NCBI RefSeq assembly: GCF_006912135.1
Contig: NZ_VIRS01000018.1
Span: forward strand, 1-64,000
Source: Cryptosporangium phraense
GTDB lineage: Bacteria > Actinomycetota > Actinomycetes > Mycobacteriales > Cryptosporangiaceae
Reading direction: 5' to 3'
DNA: 64,000 nucleotides
Each line of letters opens with the position of its first letter. Position 1 is the stretch's first letter. The position numbers and the translations under genes were made by a program. The notes beneath the pieces are model-generated. The model did not search any database, had not been told where the DNA came from, and worked only from the letters and a program-made list of their open reading frames with translations. Below are positions 7,307-16,026 of this stretch, in pieces.

Positions 7307-8914
7307 ATGGACACTCTGCTCTCGTCGTCCCCGGAGCTGGTCGCGCTGGGTGAGCCGACGCACGGTGAACAGGAATTCCTGCGGCGGCGCAACGCGCTCT
7401 TCGCCGACCTGGTCGAGAACCACGGGTTCCGGTCGATCGCCATCGAGTCCGACCGGGTCGCCGGGCTCGCGGTCGACGACTACGTCCGCGGTGGGGCCGG
7501 CACGCTGGAGTCCGCGATGGAGACCGGCTTCACCCACAACTTCGGACGCTTCGCCGCCAACCGCGAACTCGTCGAGTGGATGCGGGACCACCCCGAGCCG
7601 CTGGCTTTCCACGGCTTCGACGCGCCGACCGAGAACACCGAGGCGCCCAGCCCGCGACGCTTCCTGACCGCGGTATGCGAGTACGTGGCCCCGTCGGCCT
7701 GGGCCGAGATCGACGACCTGCTCGGCGACGACGAGCCGTGGGACGAGGTGCTGGAGGCCGAGCGTTCGATCGGCGGGTCGCCCCGGGCGGTCGCGCTGCG
7801 CGGGCGGGCCGAGGACCTGCTGTCGATGCTCTACGAGCGGGCGCCGGGGCTGGTCGCGGGGTCGTCGCTCGCAGTCTGGCGGCGGATGGAGGTGCTCGCG
7901 AAGGCCGCGGTCGGGATGTTGCGGTACCACGCGGAGGTCGCGCGGCCCGGGCCGGACCGTATCGCCCGGCTGCTCTCGGTGCGCGACGCCTGGATGGCGC
8001 GGAACCTGCTCGACATCCGGCTGATCGAGGCCGATCGCGGGCCGACGCTGGTGTTCGCGAACAACCGGCACGTCCAGAAGTACCCGGGCCGGATCGACGT
8101 CGGCGGCACGGAAGCCGAGTGGGCCGGCGCCGGCGCGATCCTGTCGACGCTGCTCGGGTCGCGGTACGTCGTGATCACCGGGTCGCTGGGGGAGAGCGGG
8201 GTGGCCGAGGTGAGGGCGCCGGCGGCCGGAACGTACGAGGCCGAGCTGGCCGACGGGCTGACCGTGCGGCCGGTGCTCGACGCGGTGCAGCGCGCGGACG
8301 GCTCGTACCGGTACTTCCCGCTGGCCGCGGAGGATCTGGCGACGACCGACGCGGTGCTGCACGTGGCCCACGGAACCGCGGTGGCCGCGCCGCTGCCGGT
8401 GGGGGACCTGCCGGTCGGGCCGTCGGCCGACGAGCTGGCGGAGTGGATCGGGTCGCTGCCCGGGGTGGGGACGGTGGTGGCGACCGAGGAGATGGGGGCA
8501 CCGCAGAACAACTGGGGGAACTCGTTCTTCTCGATGACCGGGGACGAGTACCACCCGTTCGCGACGATCGTGCTGCAGGACATGGCCGGGTTCGACGAGG
8601 AGTCGGCGCTCGGGCGGGCCGGGGTGTACCGGGTGAACGTGCACGCCGGGCGGGACGCGTTCGGGGCGCTGTTCGGGTTCGCGCCGCGCGAGCTGGCCGA
8701 GCGGCGGGGGGAGTTCGACTACTCGGCGCTGGACGTGCTGCTGCCGCACCCGGTGTACGGAGCGCAGGGCTGGGTGTGCGTGCTCAACCCGAGCGCCGAG
8801 CGGATGCCCGCGGTGATGAAGCTGGTCGGCGACGCGCGCCACGCGGCCGCCGCCCGGACGGCCCGCCGCGCCGAGGCCGGACCGCCGGCCGGTTCCGGCG
8901 GGGTCACGGGCTAG
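7307..8914 (+). CDS. Erythromycin esterase-family protein fused to DUF6194-like domain
   Basis: A 535-residue soluble protein. Residues 1 to about 380 match the erythromycin esterase/EreA-B fold: ALGEPTHGEQEF at the N-terminus with the active-site His19, IAIESDRVAGLAVDDYV, and FANNRHVQKYPG with a second conserved histidine. Residues from about 395 form a different domain (NNWGNSFFSM, PFATIVLQDMAGFDEESALG, HPVYGAQGWVCVLNPS), which I recognise as DUF6194-like and which usually stands alone. Family members hydrolyse macrolide lactones, but many homologues have no known substrate, so resistance is not proven. It is divergent from a MerR regulator. The stop shares CTAG with the opposing signal peptidase gene. 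Confidence 0.85.
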   Translation: MDTLLSSSPELVALGEPTHGEQEFLRRRNALFADLVENHGFRSIAIESDRVAGLAVDDYVRGGAGTLESAMETGFTHNFGRFAANRELVEWMRDHPEPLAFHGFDAPTENTEAPSPRRFLTAVCEYVAPSAWAEIDDLLGDDEPWDEVLEAERSIGGSPRAVALRGRAEDLLSMLYERAPGLVAGSSLAVWRRMEVLAKAAVGMLRYHAEVARPGPDRIARLLSVRDAWMARNLLDIRLIEADRGPTLVFANNRHVQKYPGRIDVGGTEAEWAGAGAILSTLLGSRYVVITGSLGESGVAEVRAPAAGTYEAELADGLTVRPVLDAVQRADGSYRYFPLAAEDLATTDAVLHVAHGTAVAAPLPVGDLPVGPSADELAEWIGSLPGVGTVVATEEMGAPQNNWGNSFFSMTGDEYHPFATIVLQDMAGFDEESALGRAGVYRVNVHAGRDAFGALFGFAPRELAERRGEFDYSALDVLLPHPVYGAQGWVCVLNPSAERMPAVMKLVGDARHAAAARTARRAEAGPPAGSGGVTG

Positions 8915-9441
8915 GTGTCGGACGACGGTCCGGCGCCGGCTCGCGTCGGCGTCGGTGGGCGGGTGCGGACGGCGTAGCCGGCGGCCAGGGTGAGCGCGGT
9001 CCAGCCGGCGAAGAGCCAGAACTCGCCCTGCCGCAGCCACAGGAACGGCCGCCCGATCAGCGGGACCACGAGCCGCGCCTGGCCCCGCACGGCGGTCACC
9101 GGAACCGGCGTCGAGTCCGGGGCCGGGTTGGCGTCGCCCTTGGTGCGCAGCCGCCCGTCGGCGGTTCGTCCGACCAGGCGGTGGGCCAGTTCGCGGCCGC
9201 GGTCGGCCGGGTCGGTGAAGATGACGATCCGGCCGGTCGGCAGCTCGCGGACCTCCCGGGCGTCGAGCGGGCTGACCACGACCAGGTCCCCGGGCCGGAT
9301 CGACGGCGCCATCGACCCACTGACGATCAGCGCCGGACGGGTGCCGAGCGCGAGCGAGACCCCGGCCCAGCACATCAGCGACGCCATCGCGCTCAGGTAG
9401 GCGATCGCGGCGAACCGCGCGGCGGTGGTCCAGCCGGTCAT
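8911..9441 (-). CDS. SipW/ER-type signal peptidase I
   Basis: A 176-residue membrane peptidase of family S26B, which removes signal peptides from a restricted set of exported proteins. TM1 spans about 10-32. The nucleophile box SGSMAPSIRPGD has Ser43. The general base is His87 in ELAHRLVG, where eubacterial S26A enzymes have lysine. Box E is TKGDANPAPD. A C-terminal helix (WLFAGWTALTLAAGYAV) anchors the end. The ATG at 9441 overlaps the stop of the LamG gene (ATGA). It is the third gene of an operon whose first two products have SipW-type N-termini, so these are its likely substrates. Confidence 0.88.
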   Translation of the reverse strand: MTGWTTAARFAAIAYLSAMASLMCWAGVSLALGTRPALIVSGSMAPSIRPGDLVVVSPLDAREVRELPTGRIVIFTDPADRGRELAHRLVGRTADGRLRTKGDANPAPDSTPVPVTAVRGQARLVVPLIGRPFLWLRQGEFWLFAGWTALTLAAGYAVRTRPPTPTRAGAGPSSDT

Positions 9442-10988
9442 CGGGGCGCCGCGTTGTAGTGCAGGGCGATCCGCTCGGGGGCCAGCTCGGTCGGGTAGAT
9501 CGCGACCTCGTCGATCGTCGCGGCGAGGTGCTGGTAGGTCGGGGTGTACGAGGTGCCCCAGTCGTCGACCTGCGAATAGCTGATGCACCAGGCGCCGCTG
9601 CCGGTCGTCCCGGTGGTCACGCTCGCGTTCGAGGCGGCGAGCGACCCGTCGACGAACAGCCGGAGCCCGTAGGTCGGGCCGACGCTGCCGACCGCGTGGT
9701 GCCAGGCGCCGTCGTTGTACTTGGCGGTCGTCCCGATGCTCGGATACGGGATGCTCGCGCCGGACGGGTAGACGCCGAACCGGAGCGTGCCGGACGTCGT
9801 GAGCCAGAGATCCCGGTCCTTCCGGTTGGAGCAGTTCGTCTGGGCGGCCAGCCCGACCAGCACGCCGCCGAACTGCGTCGTGGTCTTGAACCAGGTCTCG
9901 ACCGTCGTCGCACCGCTGACCGAGGTGAGCAGCGGCCCGGACGCGTGCCCGTAGTACCCGGCGAACCGGACGGCCGCGTCCGAGCCGGTGACCGGACCGG
10001 TCAGCGCGCCGGTCGCGCCGGCCCGGGCCTGGGGGTCGATGCGGTACTCACCGGGCAGGCCGTTGGGCCCGGCGTCCGCCGCGGTCTGCCCCTCGGCGTC
10101 GTTGAGCCGCCAGTAGAAGCGGGGGACGTCGGCCAGCACCGCGCTCGGGTAGGACGTCCCGGCGGTGTAGTGGGCGGTGACCCGGGTGGCGCTCAGCGCG
10201 CTCTGGTAGACGGCGGCCTCGTCGAGCGTTCCGGTGAGGTAGTCGCCGTAGGTGCCGGGCCAGGTGGTTCCGGACGCGTCGCCGCCGACCCGCCAGTACG
10301 ACGGGCTGATCGCGGTGAGCGTCCCGACGCCGGTCGTCGGGGTCTGGGCGACGCCGTCGACGTACAGGATCATCGTGCCGGAGCTGTAGGTGGCCACCGC
10401 GTGGTGCCAGTTGCCGTCGTTCACCGCGGTGGCCGAGACCACGGTCTTCTTGACCGTCGAGCCGACCGCCCCGGTGGAGAGCCCGAACACCAGCCGGCCG
10501 GCCGGGGCGCTCGACTGGATCGCCAGCAGCCGGAGGAGGTAGCTCGAGTCGTTCTTGACGTTGTTGCCCAGCGACATCAGCACGCCGCTGGCCGCTGTCG
10601 TGTTGAACCAGACTTCCATCGTGAAGACGCTGGTCGGGCTGGCCGCGGCGGGCATCGCGACCTGGTTGGTGTTCGTCGCGGTGAACGCGACCGCGGTGTT
10701 CGAGCTTCCGCCGACCGGCGCGCCGGGCCGGCCGAAGTTCGTGGCCGTCGCCGTGTTCACCGAGTACGTGCCGGTCCGGCCGTTGCCGGACGAGTCGGTG
10801 AGCGTCGTGCCGCCGGCCGCCTCGGACAGCCGGTAGTAGGCCGACGGGCTGTCCCGCAGGACCTCACCCGGGTAGGTGAGGAACGTCGCCGTGGACTTGA
10901 ACGCGTTGCCGGTGTTGTCGGTCGTGTTCCAGCCGCCGGCGGTCGGCGTCGCGGCCACCCCGACCAGCGCCGCCCAGGCGACGAGCAC
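9438..10988 (-). CDS. Exported protein with two LamG (concanavalin-like) domains
   Basis: A 516-residue protein with two Laminin-G-like jelly rolls, at about 50-260 and 290-510. Both open in the same way (VLRDSPSAYYRLSEAAG and VLADVPRFYWRLNDAEG) and both contain WHHAV with a VDG turn. Such domains bind glycans or proteins at the cell surface. The start is uncertain. GTG at 10988 gives a signal peptide without positive charges. An ACG at 11024, 5 nt after AGGAG, would add DGHRKRFHGAA and give a normal n-region. The mature N-terminus (GGWNTTDNTGNAFKS) resembles that of the TasA-like neighbour, suggesting cleavage by the same SipW-type peptidase. Confidence 0.85.
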   Translation of the reverse strand: MLVAWAALVGVAATPTAGGWNTTDNTGNAFKSTATFLTYPGEVLRDSPSAYYRLSEAAGGTTLTDSSGNGRTGTYSVNTATATNFGRPGAPVGGSSNTAVAFTATNTNQVAMPAAASPTSVFTMEVWFNTTAASGVLMSLGNNVKNDSSYLLRLLAIQSSAPAGRLVFGLSTGAVGSTVKKTVVSATAVNDGNWHHAVATYSSGTMILYVDGVAQTPTTGVGTLTAISPSYWRVGGDASGTTWPGTYGDYLTGTLDEAAVYQSALSATRVTAHYTAGTSYPSAVLADVPRFYWRLNDAEGQTAADAGPNGLPGEYRIDPQARAGATGALTGPVTGSDAAVRFAGYYGHASGPLLTSVSGATTVETWFKTTTQFGGVLVGLAAQTNCSNRKDRDLWLTTSGTLRFGVYPSGASIPYPSIGTTAKYNDGAWHHAVGSVGPTYGLRLFVDGSLAASNASVTTGTTGSGAWCISYSQVDDWGTSYTPTYQHLAATIDEVAIYPTELAPERIALHYNAAPR

Positions 10989-11033
10989 GGCGGCACCGTG
11001 GAAGCGTTTCCGGTGGCCGTCCGTGCTCGCTCC

Positions 11034-11612
11034 TCAGCTGTGGGCTTCCCAGATGAAGTCGGCCGAGGCGGTCGAGCTCTGCTGGGTGTTCGGCGTCGAG
11101 GGGCTAAGCGTGTACGTGATCCGGTACGTGCGGGTCTGCGCCGCGCCGGTGGGCGTCCAGGAACCTACGCCGGACGCGAAATCGGTGGCTGACGTGCCGA
11201 AACCCTGGACCGTGCCGTTGTAGATCAGGTTGCCGCTGAATCCCAGGCAGGAGTTGAACGACCCGCCGTTGCCCTCCTCGATCTGGAGGTTGACGTACTG
11301 GGCCAGCGAGCCCGACTGGGTACCGCGCATCTTGACGCTCGCGGTCTGGCTCGCTCCGTACGTGACCTTGATGCACTTCGTGCCGGTGTCGCCGGGGGAG
11401 AGGTTGAGCGCGGTGAACATCGCCGACCCGGTGTCGTCGTCGGTCAGCGCGACGCTGCCGGACGTCCAGGAGTTGCCCGGGTTGGTGACGACGGCGGTGA
11501 ACGCCGCCTCGGTCGACGTCCAGACCAGCGCGCCGCTGCCGAGCAGGCCGGCCACGACGGCGAGAGCCCCCAGTGAGGGGGCCTTCGAGCTCGCTGCCTG
11601 CAGAAACGTCAT
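11034..11612 (-). CDS. TasA/CamS-like exported protein with SipW-type signal peptide
   Basis: A 192-residue exported protein, first gene of the SipW operon. The hydrophobic segment LGALAVVAGLLGSGALVW ends in TSTEAAFTAVVTNPGNSW, the pattern seen in proteins released by SipW-type peptidases, with cleavage expected near residues 37-40. The mature part is Ser/Thr/Gly-rich and beta-rich and contains two cysteines (TKCIKVTY and NSCLGFSG) that could pair. Relatives form amyloid-like or pilus-like fibres; that role is inferred here. The ATG at 11612 follows AAAGGA at a good distance. The open frame further upstream has no support. Confidence 0.78.
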   Translation of the reverse strand: MTFLQAASSKAPSLGALAVVAGLLGSGALVWTSTEAAFTAVVTNPGNSWTSGSVALTDDDTGSAMFTALNLSPGDTGTKCIKVTYGASQTASVKMRGTQSGSLAQYVNLQIEEGNGGSFNSCLGFSGNLIYNGTVQGFGTSATDFASGVGSWTPTGAAQTRTYRITYTLSPSTPNTQQSSTASADFIWEAHS

Positions 11613-11777
11613 CCGAGTCCTTTGGTCCGATTGGTTACCAATTGACTCGGCAGGAACGGCTGTGATCTGAGGCGCGTCAGCGCTTGTGCCGCTCCAGCAC
11701 CCCGATAGCAACGATCGCGACGGCTCCCGATCGAGAAGGCCCGCGCGACGCTGGCCACGTCGTCGCCCGGGTCGCGT

Positions 11778-12656
11778 CTAGATGAGCGCCAGGGCCGCTC
11801 GCAGCGCGTCCGCACAGTGACCACGGAGCCAGGAATGAGCGGGATCGCTGTCGTACCGCCGGTGCCACGACAGGACGACCGGCGCAGCCGGGAGGTCGAG
11901 GTCGAGCGGATGCGCGCGGACGCCGAACGCGGCCCGGACGGGCGCGGACAGCCGCTCGGCCACCACGACGACCGCGCTCCCGGACCCGACCAGCGCGATC
12001 GCGCTCGCGACGGTGGGCATCGTGGCCACCACCCGGCGGCGGAGCCCGCGCTCGGCGAGCCGCTCGTCGAGGCCGTCCCGGGTACGCCCGCGGCGGGAGA
12101 TCAGGACGTGATCGGCGGCGGCGAACCGTTCGAGGGTGAGCGGGGCCGGGTCCCGGGACACCACGATCAGCCGGTCTTCCCCGACGACCTGGTGGTTGAT
12201 CTCCGGCGCCGGAACGGCCGAGCCGAGCTCCAGATCGACGTGTCCGCGGGCCAGGTCGGGCGTGTCGACCGGGGCCTCGGCCAGGAACCGGACCGTCACG
12301 CCGGGCGCCTCGGTGGCCGCGGCCAGCACCTGTGGGGCGACCGCGCCGACCAGCGCGTCGTGGCCCTGGATCGTGAACGTGCGCCGCAGGGTGGCCAGGT
12401 CCAGGGCCTGGGTCGGGGTGAGCACCTCACCGGCCCGCTGCACCAGCGTCCGTACCTCGTCGCGCAGGGCCAGCGCGCGAGGGGTGGGCGTCATCGTGCG
12501 GCCGGTGCGGACCAGGATGTCGTCGCCGGTGGCCTTACGGATGCGGGTCAGCGTCCGGCTCATCGCGGGCGCCGACAGGTGCAGGCGGTCGGCCGCGGCC
12601 TGGACGCTGTTCTCCTCGAGGAGTGCGTCGAGTGCGGTGAGGAGGTTGAGGTCCAC
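11778..12656 (-). CDS. LysR-family transcriptional regulator
   Basis: A 292-residue LysR regulator. The N-terminal winged helix (MDLNLLTALDALLEENSVQAA... with LSAPAMSRTLTRIRKATGD) covers residues 1-62. A periplasmic-binding-protein-like effector domain follows (FTIQGHDALVGAV, HVDLELGSAV, GSAVVVVAERL). LysR genes usually control a divergent neighbour, but the next gene upstream runs on the same strand after 21 bp, so the target is not evident. It lies 165 bp upstream of the SipW operon on the same strand. Confidence 0.9.
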   Translation of the reverse strand: MDLNLLTALDALLEENSVQAAADRLHLSAPAMSRTLTRIRKATGDDILVRTGRTMTPTPRALALRDEVRTLVQRAGEVLTPTQALDLATLRRTFTIQGHDALVGAVAPQVLAAATEAPGVTVRFLAEAPVDTPDLARGHVDLELGSAVPAPEINHQVVGEDRLIVVSRDPAPLTLERFAAADHVLISRRGRTRDGLDERLAERGLRRRVVATMPTVASAIALVGSGSAVVVVAERLSAPVRAAFGVRAHPLDLDLPAAPVVLSWHRRYDSDPAHSWLRGHCADALRAALALI

Positions 12657-12677
12657 GCGGTGCAGGGTAAGCGGGAC

Positions 12678-12968
12678 TCAATCCCAGAGCGCCAGCTGGC
12701 GCGGGCCGGTGCCGACGACCGTGCTGTACTGGCCGCTCTGCAGGCAGCGGGCACAGGTGACCGCGTCGTCGGTGGGCACCAGCGCGTCGAGCTCGAAGCC
12801 GGCCACGCCGACCCGGCAGGCCGGCGCCGGTACCCGGATCTCACCCAGCCAGCGTTCGGGGTGCACGGCATGGACGACCGACGAGCCTCGGACCCGCCCG
12901 TTACGCCCGGCGAACTTCTCGACGACGCTAGCCGCGACGCTCGCGAACGCCTCCACGACCGTAGTCAT
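12678..12968 (-). CDS. Small CxxC-containing protein of unknown function
   Basis: A 96-residue protein starting at the ATG at 12968 (MTTVVEAFASVAASVVEKF). The C-terminal half contains VTCARCLQSG, one CxxC that could hold half of a zinc site, plus ACRVGV upstream. No signal peptide or membrane helix is clear; the N-terminus is amphipathic. It follows the EamA transporter gene after 29 bp on the same strand. I do not recognise the family. Confidence 0.65.
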   Translation of the reverse strand: MTTVVEAFASVAASVVEKFAGRNGRVRGSSVVHAVHPERWLGEIRVPAPACRVGVAGFELDALVPTDDAVTCARCLQSGQYSTVVGTGPRQLALWD

Positions 12969-12997
12969 GCTCCGTGTGTACCACCGGGGTCCGACAA

Positions 12998-13969
12998 CTA
13001 GGCGGAAACGAGGGCCGGATCGGGCTCCCGCGTAGCGTCCGCCTGGGTGTCGGTGGCCCGGACGACCGCCACCCCGACCAGGACGACCAGCCCACCGACC
13101 AGCTGCGGAACACTCGGCACCTGGCCGACCAGCAGCGCGGCGAAGAGCACCGCGAACAGCACCTCGGTGAGCCCGACGAACGAGGCGACGGTCGCGCCGA
13201 GCAGGCGCGCAGCGCCGACCCCGGTGCTGTACGAGAGCGCGGCCGCGATCACCGAGAGGCCGAGCACGGGGACGAGCCAGCTGACCTGCTGGCCGAACAG
13301 CTCGACCGAGACGTTTGTCGCGTGCATCGGCAGCACTCCGACCAGCGCGAACGCCCCGAACGTGAGCGCCCCGACGACCATGCCGCTCCAGGCCACGACC
13401 AGCGGCGGGAGCGCGTCGTCGGTGCGCGACGAGATGACGAAGTACGTCGCCAGCCCGGTGCCGGCGAGCAGCCCCCAGATGACGCCGACCAGGTCCAGCC
13501 CCCCGGACGGGTTCAGGACGAGCACCAGACCGCCGATCGCCGTCACCACCCCGGCCAGCGTGAGCCAGCGCGGGCGGCGCCGGGTGCGGGCCCAGACGTA
13601 GAGCACGACGAGCACGATGCCCATGTACTCGAGCAGCAGCGCGACGCCCACGTCGAGCCGTTCGACCGCGTTGAAGAAGAACAGCTGGCACCCGGCGACG
13701 GCGAGGATGCCGTAGAGCGCGACCGTGCCGAGCTTCGCGCGGAGCAGGCGCCAGCGGCCGCGCATCTGGAGCAGCGCGGGCGGGGTGAGGACCAGTGCGG
13801 CCAGCGAGATCCGGATCGTGACGACGGCGCCGGAGCTCCAGCCCTGCGAGAGCAGCGAGTCGGCGAAGCTCCCGGCGGTGCCGAACGAGGCCGCCGACAC
13901 CAGCGCCAGACCGAGCCCGATCGCCCCACGGTGCTTTGTCGCGTAAGACCCAACCGCCGTTACACTCAT
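12998..13969 (-). CDS. EamA/DMT-family transporter
   Basis: A 323-residue inner membrane permease with about ten helices in two EamA repeats (residues about 16-145 and 160-300). Typical segments are AIGLGLALVSAASFGTAGSF, GVALLLEYMGIVLVVLY and LGATVASFVGLTEVLFAVLF. Members export amino acids or small metabolites in exchange for protons. The ATG at 13969 is 38 bp from the divergent CGNR regulator gene, which is therefore its likely regulator. The cargo is unknown. Confidence 0.9.
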   Translation of the reverse strand: MSVTAVGSYATKHRGAIGLGLALVSAASFGTAGSFADSLLSQGWSSGAVVTIRISLAALVLTPPALLQMRGRWRLLRAKLGTVALYGILAVAGCQLFFFNAVERLDVGVALLLEYMGIVLVVLYVWARTRRRPRWLTLAGVVTAIGGLVLVLNPSGGLDLVGVIWGLLAGTGLATYFVISSRTDDALPPLVVAWSGMVVGALTFGAFALVGVLPMHATNVSVELFGQQVSWLVPVLGLSVIAAALSYSTGVGAARLLGATVASFVGLTEVLFAVLFAALLVGQVPSVPQLVGGLVVLVGVAVVRATDTQADATREPDPALVSA

Positions 13970-14007
13970 GACGCCGACCGTAGGAGCTCCCGCCGTAAGG
14001 AGTCAAG

Positions 14008-14547
14008 ATGCTTTTTGCTCATGACACCGAGGCGTCGCTGGCGGCGGCGGCCGAGCTGGTGAACACCGCTCACGAGACCCCGGACGGGCTACGGACCCCG
14101 GCCGACGTCGTCGCGTTCGTGGATCGGTGGAGCTACACCGGCCGGGTGGCCGGGGATGCCGAGGAGCTGGCCGCCGTCCGGGCGGTGCGGCCCCGGCTCG
14201 AGCGCCTGTGGCACGCCGACCGCGACGAGGTCGTCGAACTCACCAACGCGATGCTGCGCGAGACCCGCGCGTTGCCGCAGCTCGTGCGGCACGACACCTG
14301 GGATTACCACCTGCACGCGGTGCCGCCCGAGGCGGACCTCGCGGTGCGGATCCTGGTGGAGACCGGGATGGCGATGGTGGATGTGGTGCGGCTCGAGGAG
14401 CTGGGCCGGATGCGGATCTGTGCCGCCGAGGACTGCGACGACGTGCTGATCGACCTGTCGAAGAACCGGAGCAGGCGGTTCTGCGACAACGGCTGTGGCA
14501 ACCGGACGAACGTGGCCGCGTATCGGGCCCGAAAGGCCGGTGGCTAG
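14008..14547 (+). CDS. CGNR zinc-finger (ABATE-domain) regulator
   Basis: A 179-residue protein of the actinobacterial CGNR family. The N-terminal ABATE-type helical domain (about 1-130) precedes a C-terminal zinc-finger-like motif: C-x4-C in RICAAEDCDDV, then SKNRSRRFCDNGCGNRTNVA. Family members are regarded as DNA-binding regulators, often encoded beside transporters or hydrolases. It is divergent from the EamA gene with 38 bp between. TAAGGAG lies 6-7 bp before the ATG. Confidence 0.88.
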   Translation: MLFAHDTEASLAAAAELVNTAHETPDGLRTPADVVAFVDRWSYTGRVAGDAEELAAVRAVRPRLERLWHADRDEVVELTNAMLRETRALPQLVRHDTWDYHLHAVPPEADLAVRILVETGMAMVDVVRLEELGRMRICAAEDCDDVLIDLSKNRSRRFCDNGCGNRTNVAAYRARKAGG

Positions 14548-14584
14548 GCCCGGTGTCGCCGGGCGCGAGCGTGGCCGGGTGGCC

Positions 14585-15334
14585 TCAGGCCCAGCGGGCG
14601 AAGAGGGTGGCGGCGGTGGCGGCGAAGTCGGGGTCGAGGCCGGCTTCGGTGCAGGCGTCGGCGATCTCCTCCATCTCCGGCGCCCAGCGCCAGGCCTTGG
14701 GCCCGACCGAGGCCAGGGCCCGCGGGTCCGCGACCGGCGTCCCGGGCAGCGCGTCCGCGGTGATCGTCCGCAGTTCGGCCAGCACCCCGTGTGCCTCGGC
14801 CAGCGCGTTCGCCTGCGCGGCGAGCGCGTACGAGATCTTGTTGTACGACGCGAACGCCAACTTCAATGCGGACGCCTGCCCGACCGGCCCGTCGAGCACC
14901 AAGGTGCGCACCGACGTCCCGGCGAAGACCTCGGCGACCCCGCTGGCGCCCGGCCCGGACAGACACAGCGTGGTGGTGCCCGCCCCACCCGGCGGCGGCC
15001 CGATGATCCCGCCGTCGACGACCCGCGCGGTCGGCAGTACCGAAGCGATCTCCCGAGCCCGGGCCGGGCTGATCGCGTTGGCGTCCACGTAGACCCCGTC
15101 GAACCCGGTGGCGGCCACGTCGCGGGCCACGCCCCCGGCGAAGGCCGGCGGGCAGATGCTCAGGATCAGGTCGCACCGGTCGGCCAGTTCGGCCAGATCG
15201 CGAGCCGGATGGAAGCCCGCCGCCCGCTCCCGGGTGGCCGCACTCCGCCCGGCGGGAACCCACCAGACGTCGGGAGCCAACTCCCGCCCGATCGCCGCCC
15301 CCATGGCCCCCGGATGCAACACCCCAACCGTCAT
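14585..15334 (-). CDS. NAD-binding 6-phosphogluconate dehydrogenase-like (DUF1932) protein
   Basis: A 249-residue beta-hydroxyacid dehydrogenase relative. The N-terminal Rossmann motif is GVLHPGAMGAAIG at 4-16. The middle segment VYVDANAISPARA matches the substrate loop, and DGGIIGPPP follows. The C-terminal helical region (LKLAFASYNKISYALAAQA) corresponds to a DUF1932-like domain and retains an active-site-type Lys. The ATG overlaps the stop of the TetR gene (ATGA at 15331-15334), so regulator and enzyme are co-translated. The substrate is unknown. Confidence 0.85.
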   Translation of the reverse strand: MTVGVLHPGAMGAAIGRELAPDVWWVPAGRSAATRERAAGFHPARDLAELADRCDLILSICPPAFAGGVARDVAATGFDGVYVDANAISPARAREIASVLPTARVVDGGIIGPPPGGAGTTTLCLSGPGASGVAEVFAGTSVRTLVLDGPVGQASALKLAFASYNKISYALAAQANALAEAHGVLAELRTITADALPGTPVADPRALASVGPKAWRWAPEMEEIADACTEAGLDPDFAATAATLFARWA

Positions 15335-16002
15335 CCACCGACCGTACGGGCTCTGATGCCGGCCAGGACGAACTCCAGGCCAGTCGCGAACGTGGCGTCG
15401 GGGTCTTCGTCCGGGCCGCTCGTGATCACATGCGCCAACGTCGGATACCGGTCCAGGACCCCGGTCAAATACGGCGCCACCGACCGGCGCCACTCGTCTT
15501 CGCTCTGCCCACTGACCCGAGCCGCCCGCCCCTCCGCCACTTCCTGCCGCACCGCACCGATCGCGTACGCGGACACGGCCCCTACGGCCCGCCAGGCGGA
15601 CGCCGGGTCGTCGGCTCCCCCGACGGCCGCGAGCGTCGCGTCCAGGTTCGCCAGCGCGTTCGGGCCGATCTGCGGCCGCCCGCCCATCAGGTCCGCGAAC
15701 CACTCGTGCCGCCGGACGGCGTCCCGGATCGCCAGTGCCCGGTCGCGCAGGGCGTCCGCACCGGGCGGGGGCATCTCGCCGTAGACCTCGTCGACCATCA
15801 GGTCGAGGAGTTCCTCTTTGGTCGCGATGTAGCCGTACAGCCGCATCGGCCCGGCGCCGAGCGCGGCCCCGACCTTGCGCAACGACACCGCGTCGAGCCC
15901 CTCGGTGTCGGCCAGGTCGATCGCCGCCCGGACGATCGACGCCCGGCTCAGCGGCGTCGGCGCCGGCCGGCTCGGGGGTTCGGGTCGCTCCCACACCAAC
16001 AT
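15331..16002 (-). CDS. TetR-family regulator (TetR class C-terminal domain)
   Basis: A 223-residue repressor. The HTH is at about 20-65 (LSRASIVRAAIDLADTEG, LRKVGAALGAGPMRLYGYI). The C-terminal half resembles the TetR_C_1 ligand domain of TetR itself (LLDLMVDEVYGE, HEWFADLMGGRP). It starts 71 bp from the divergent TetX-like monooxygenase gene, with a perfect palindrome between them, so it probably represses both that gene and its own operon with the downstream dehydrogenase. The inducer is unknown. Confidence 0.9.
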   Translation of the reverse strand: MLVWERPEPPSRPAPTPLSRASIVRAAIDLADTEGLDAVSLRKVGAALGAGPMRLYGYIATKEELLDLMVDEVYGEMPPPGADALRDRALAIRDAVRRHEWFADLMGGRPQIGPNALANLDATLAAVGGADDPASAWRAVGAVSAYAIGAVRQEVAEGRAARVSGQSEDEWRRSVAPYLTGVLDRYPTLAHVITSGPDEDPDATFATGLEFVLAGIRARTVGG

Positions 16003-16026
16003 GGAAACAGGCTACGCCGTCCACCC

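Noticed and set aside
6365-9373. A 1002-residue minus-strand open frame
   Set aside because: It is antisense to the erythromycin esterase-like gene and crosses the MerR and SipW genes in other frames; the product is Arg/Pro/Gly-rich with no recognisable fold.
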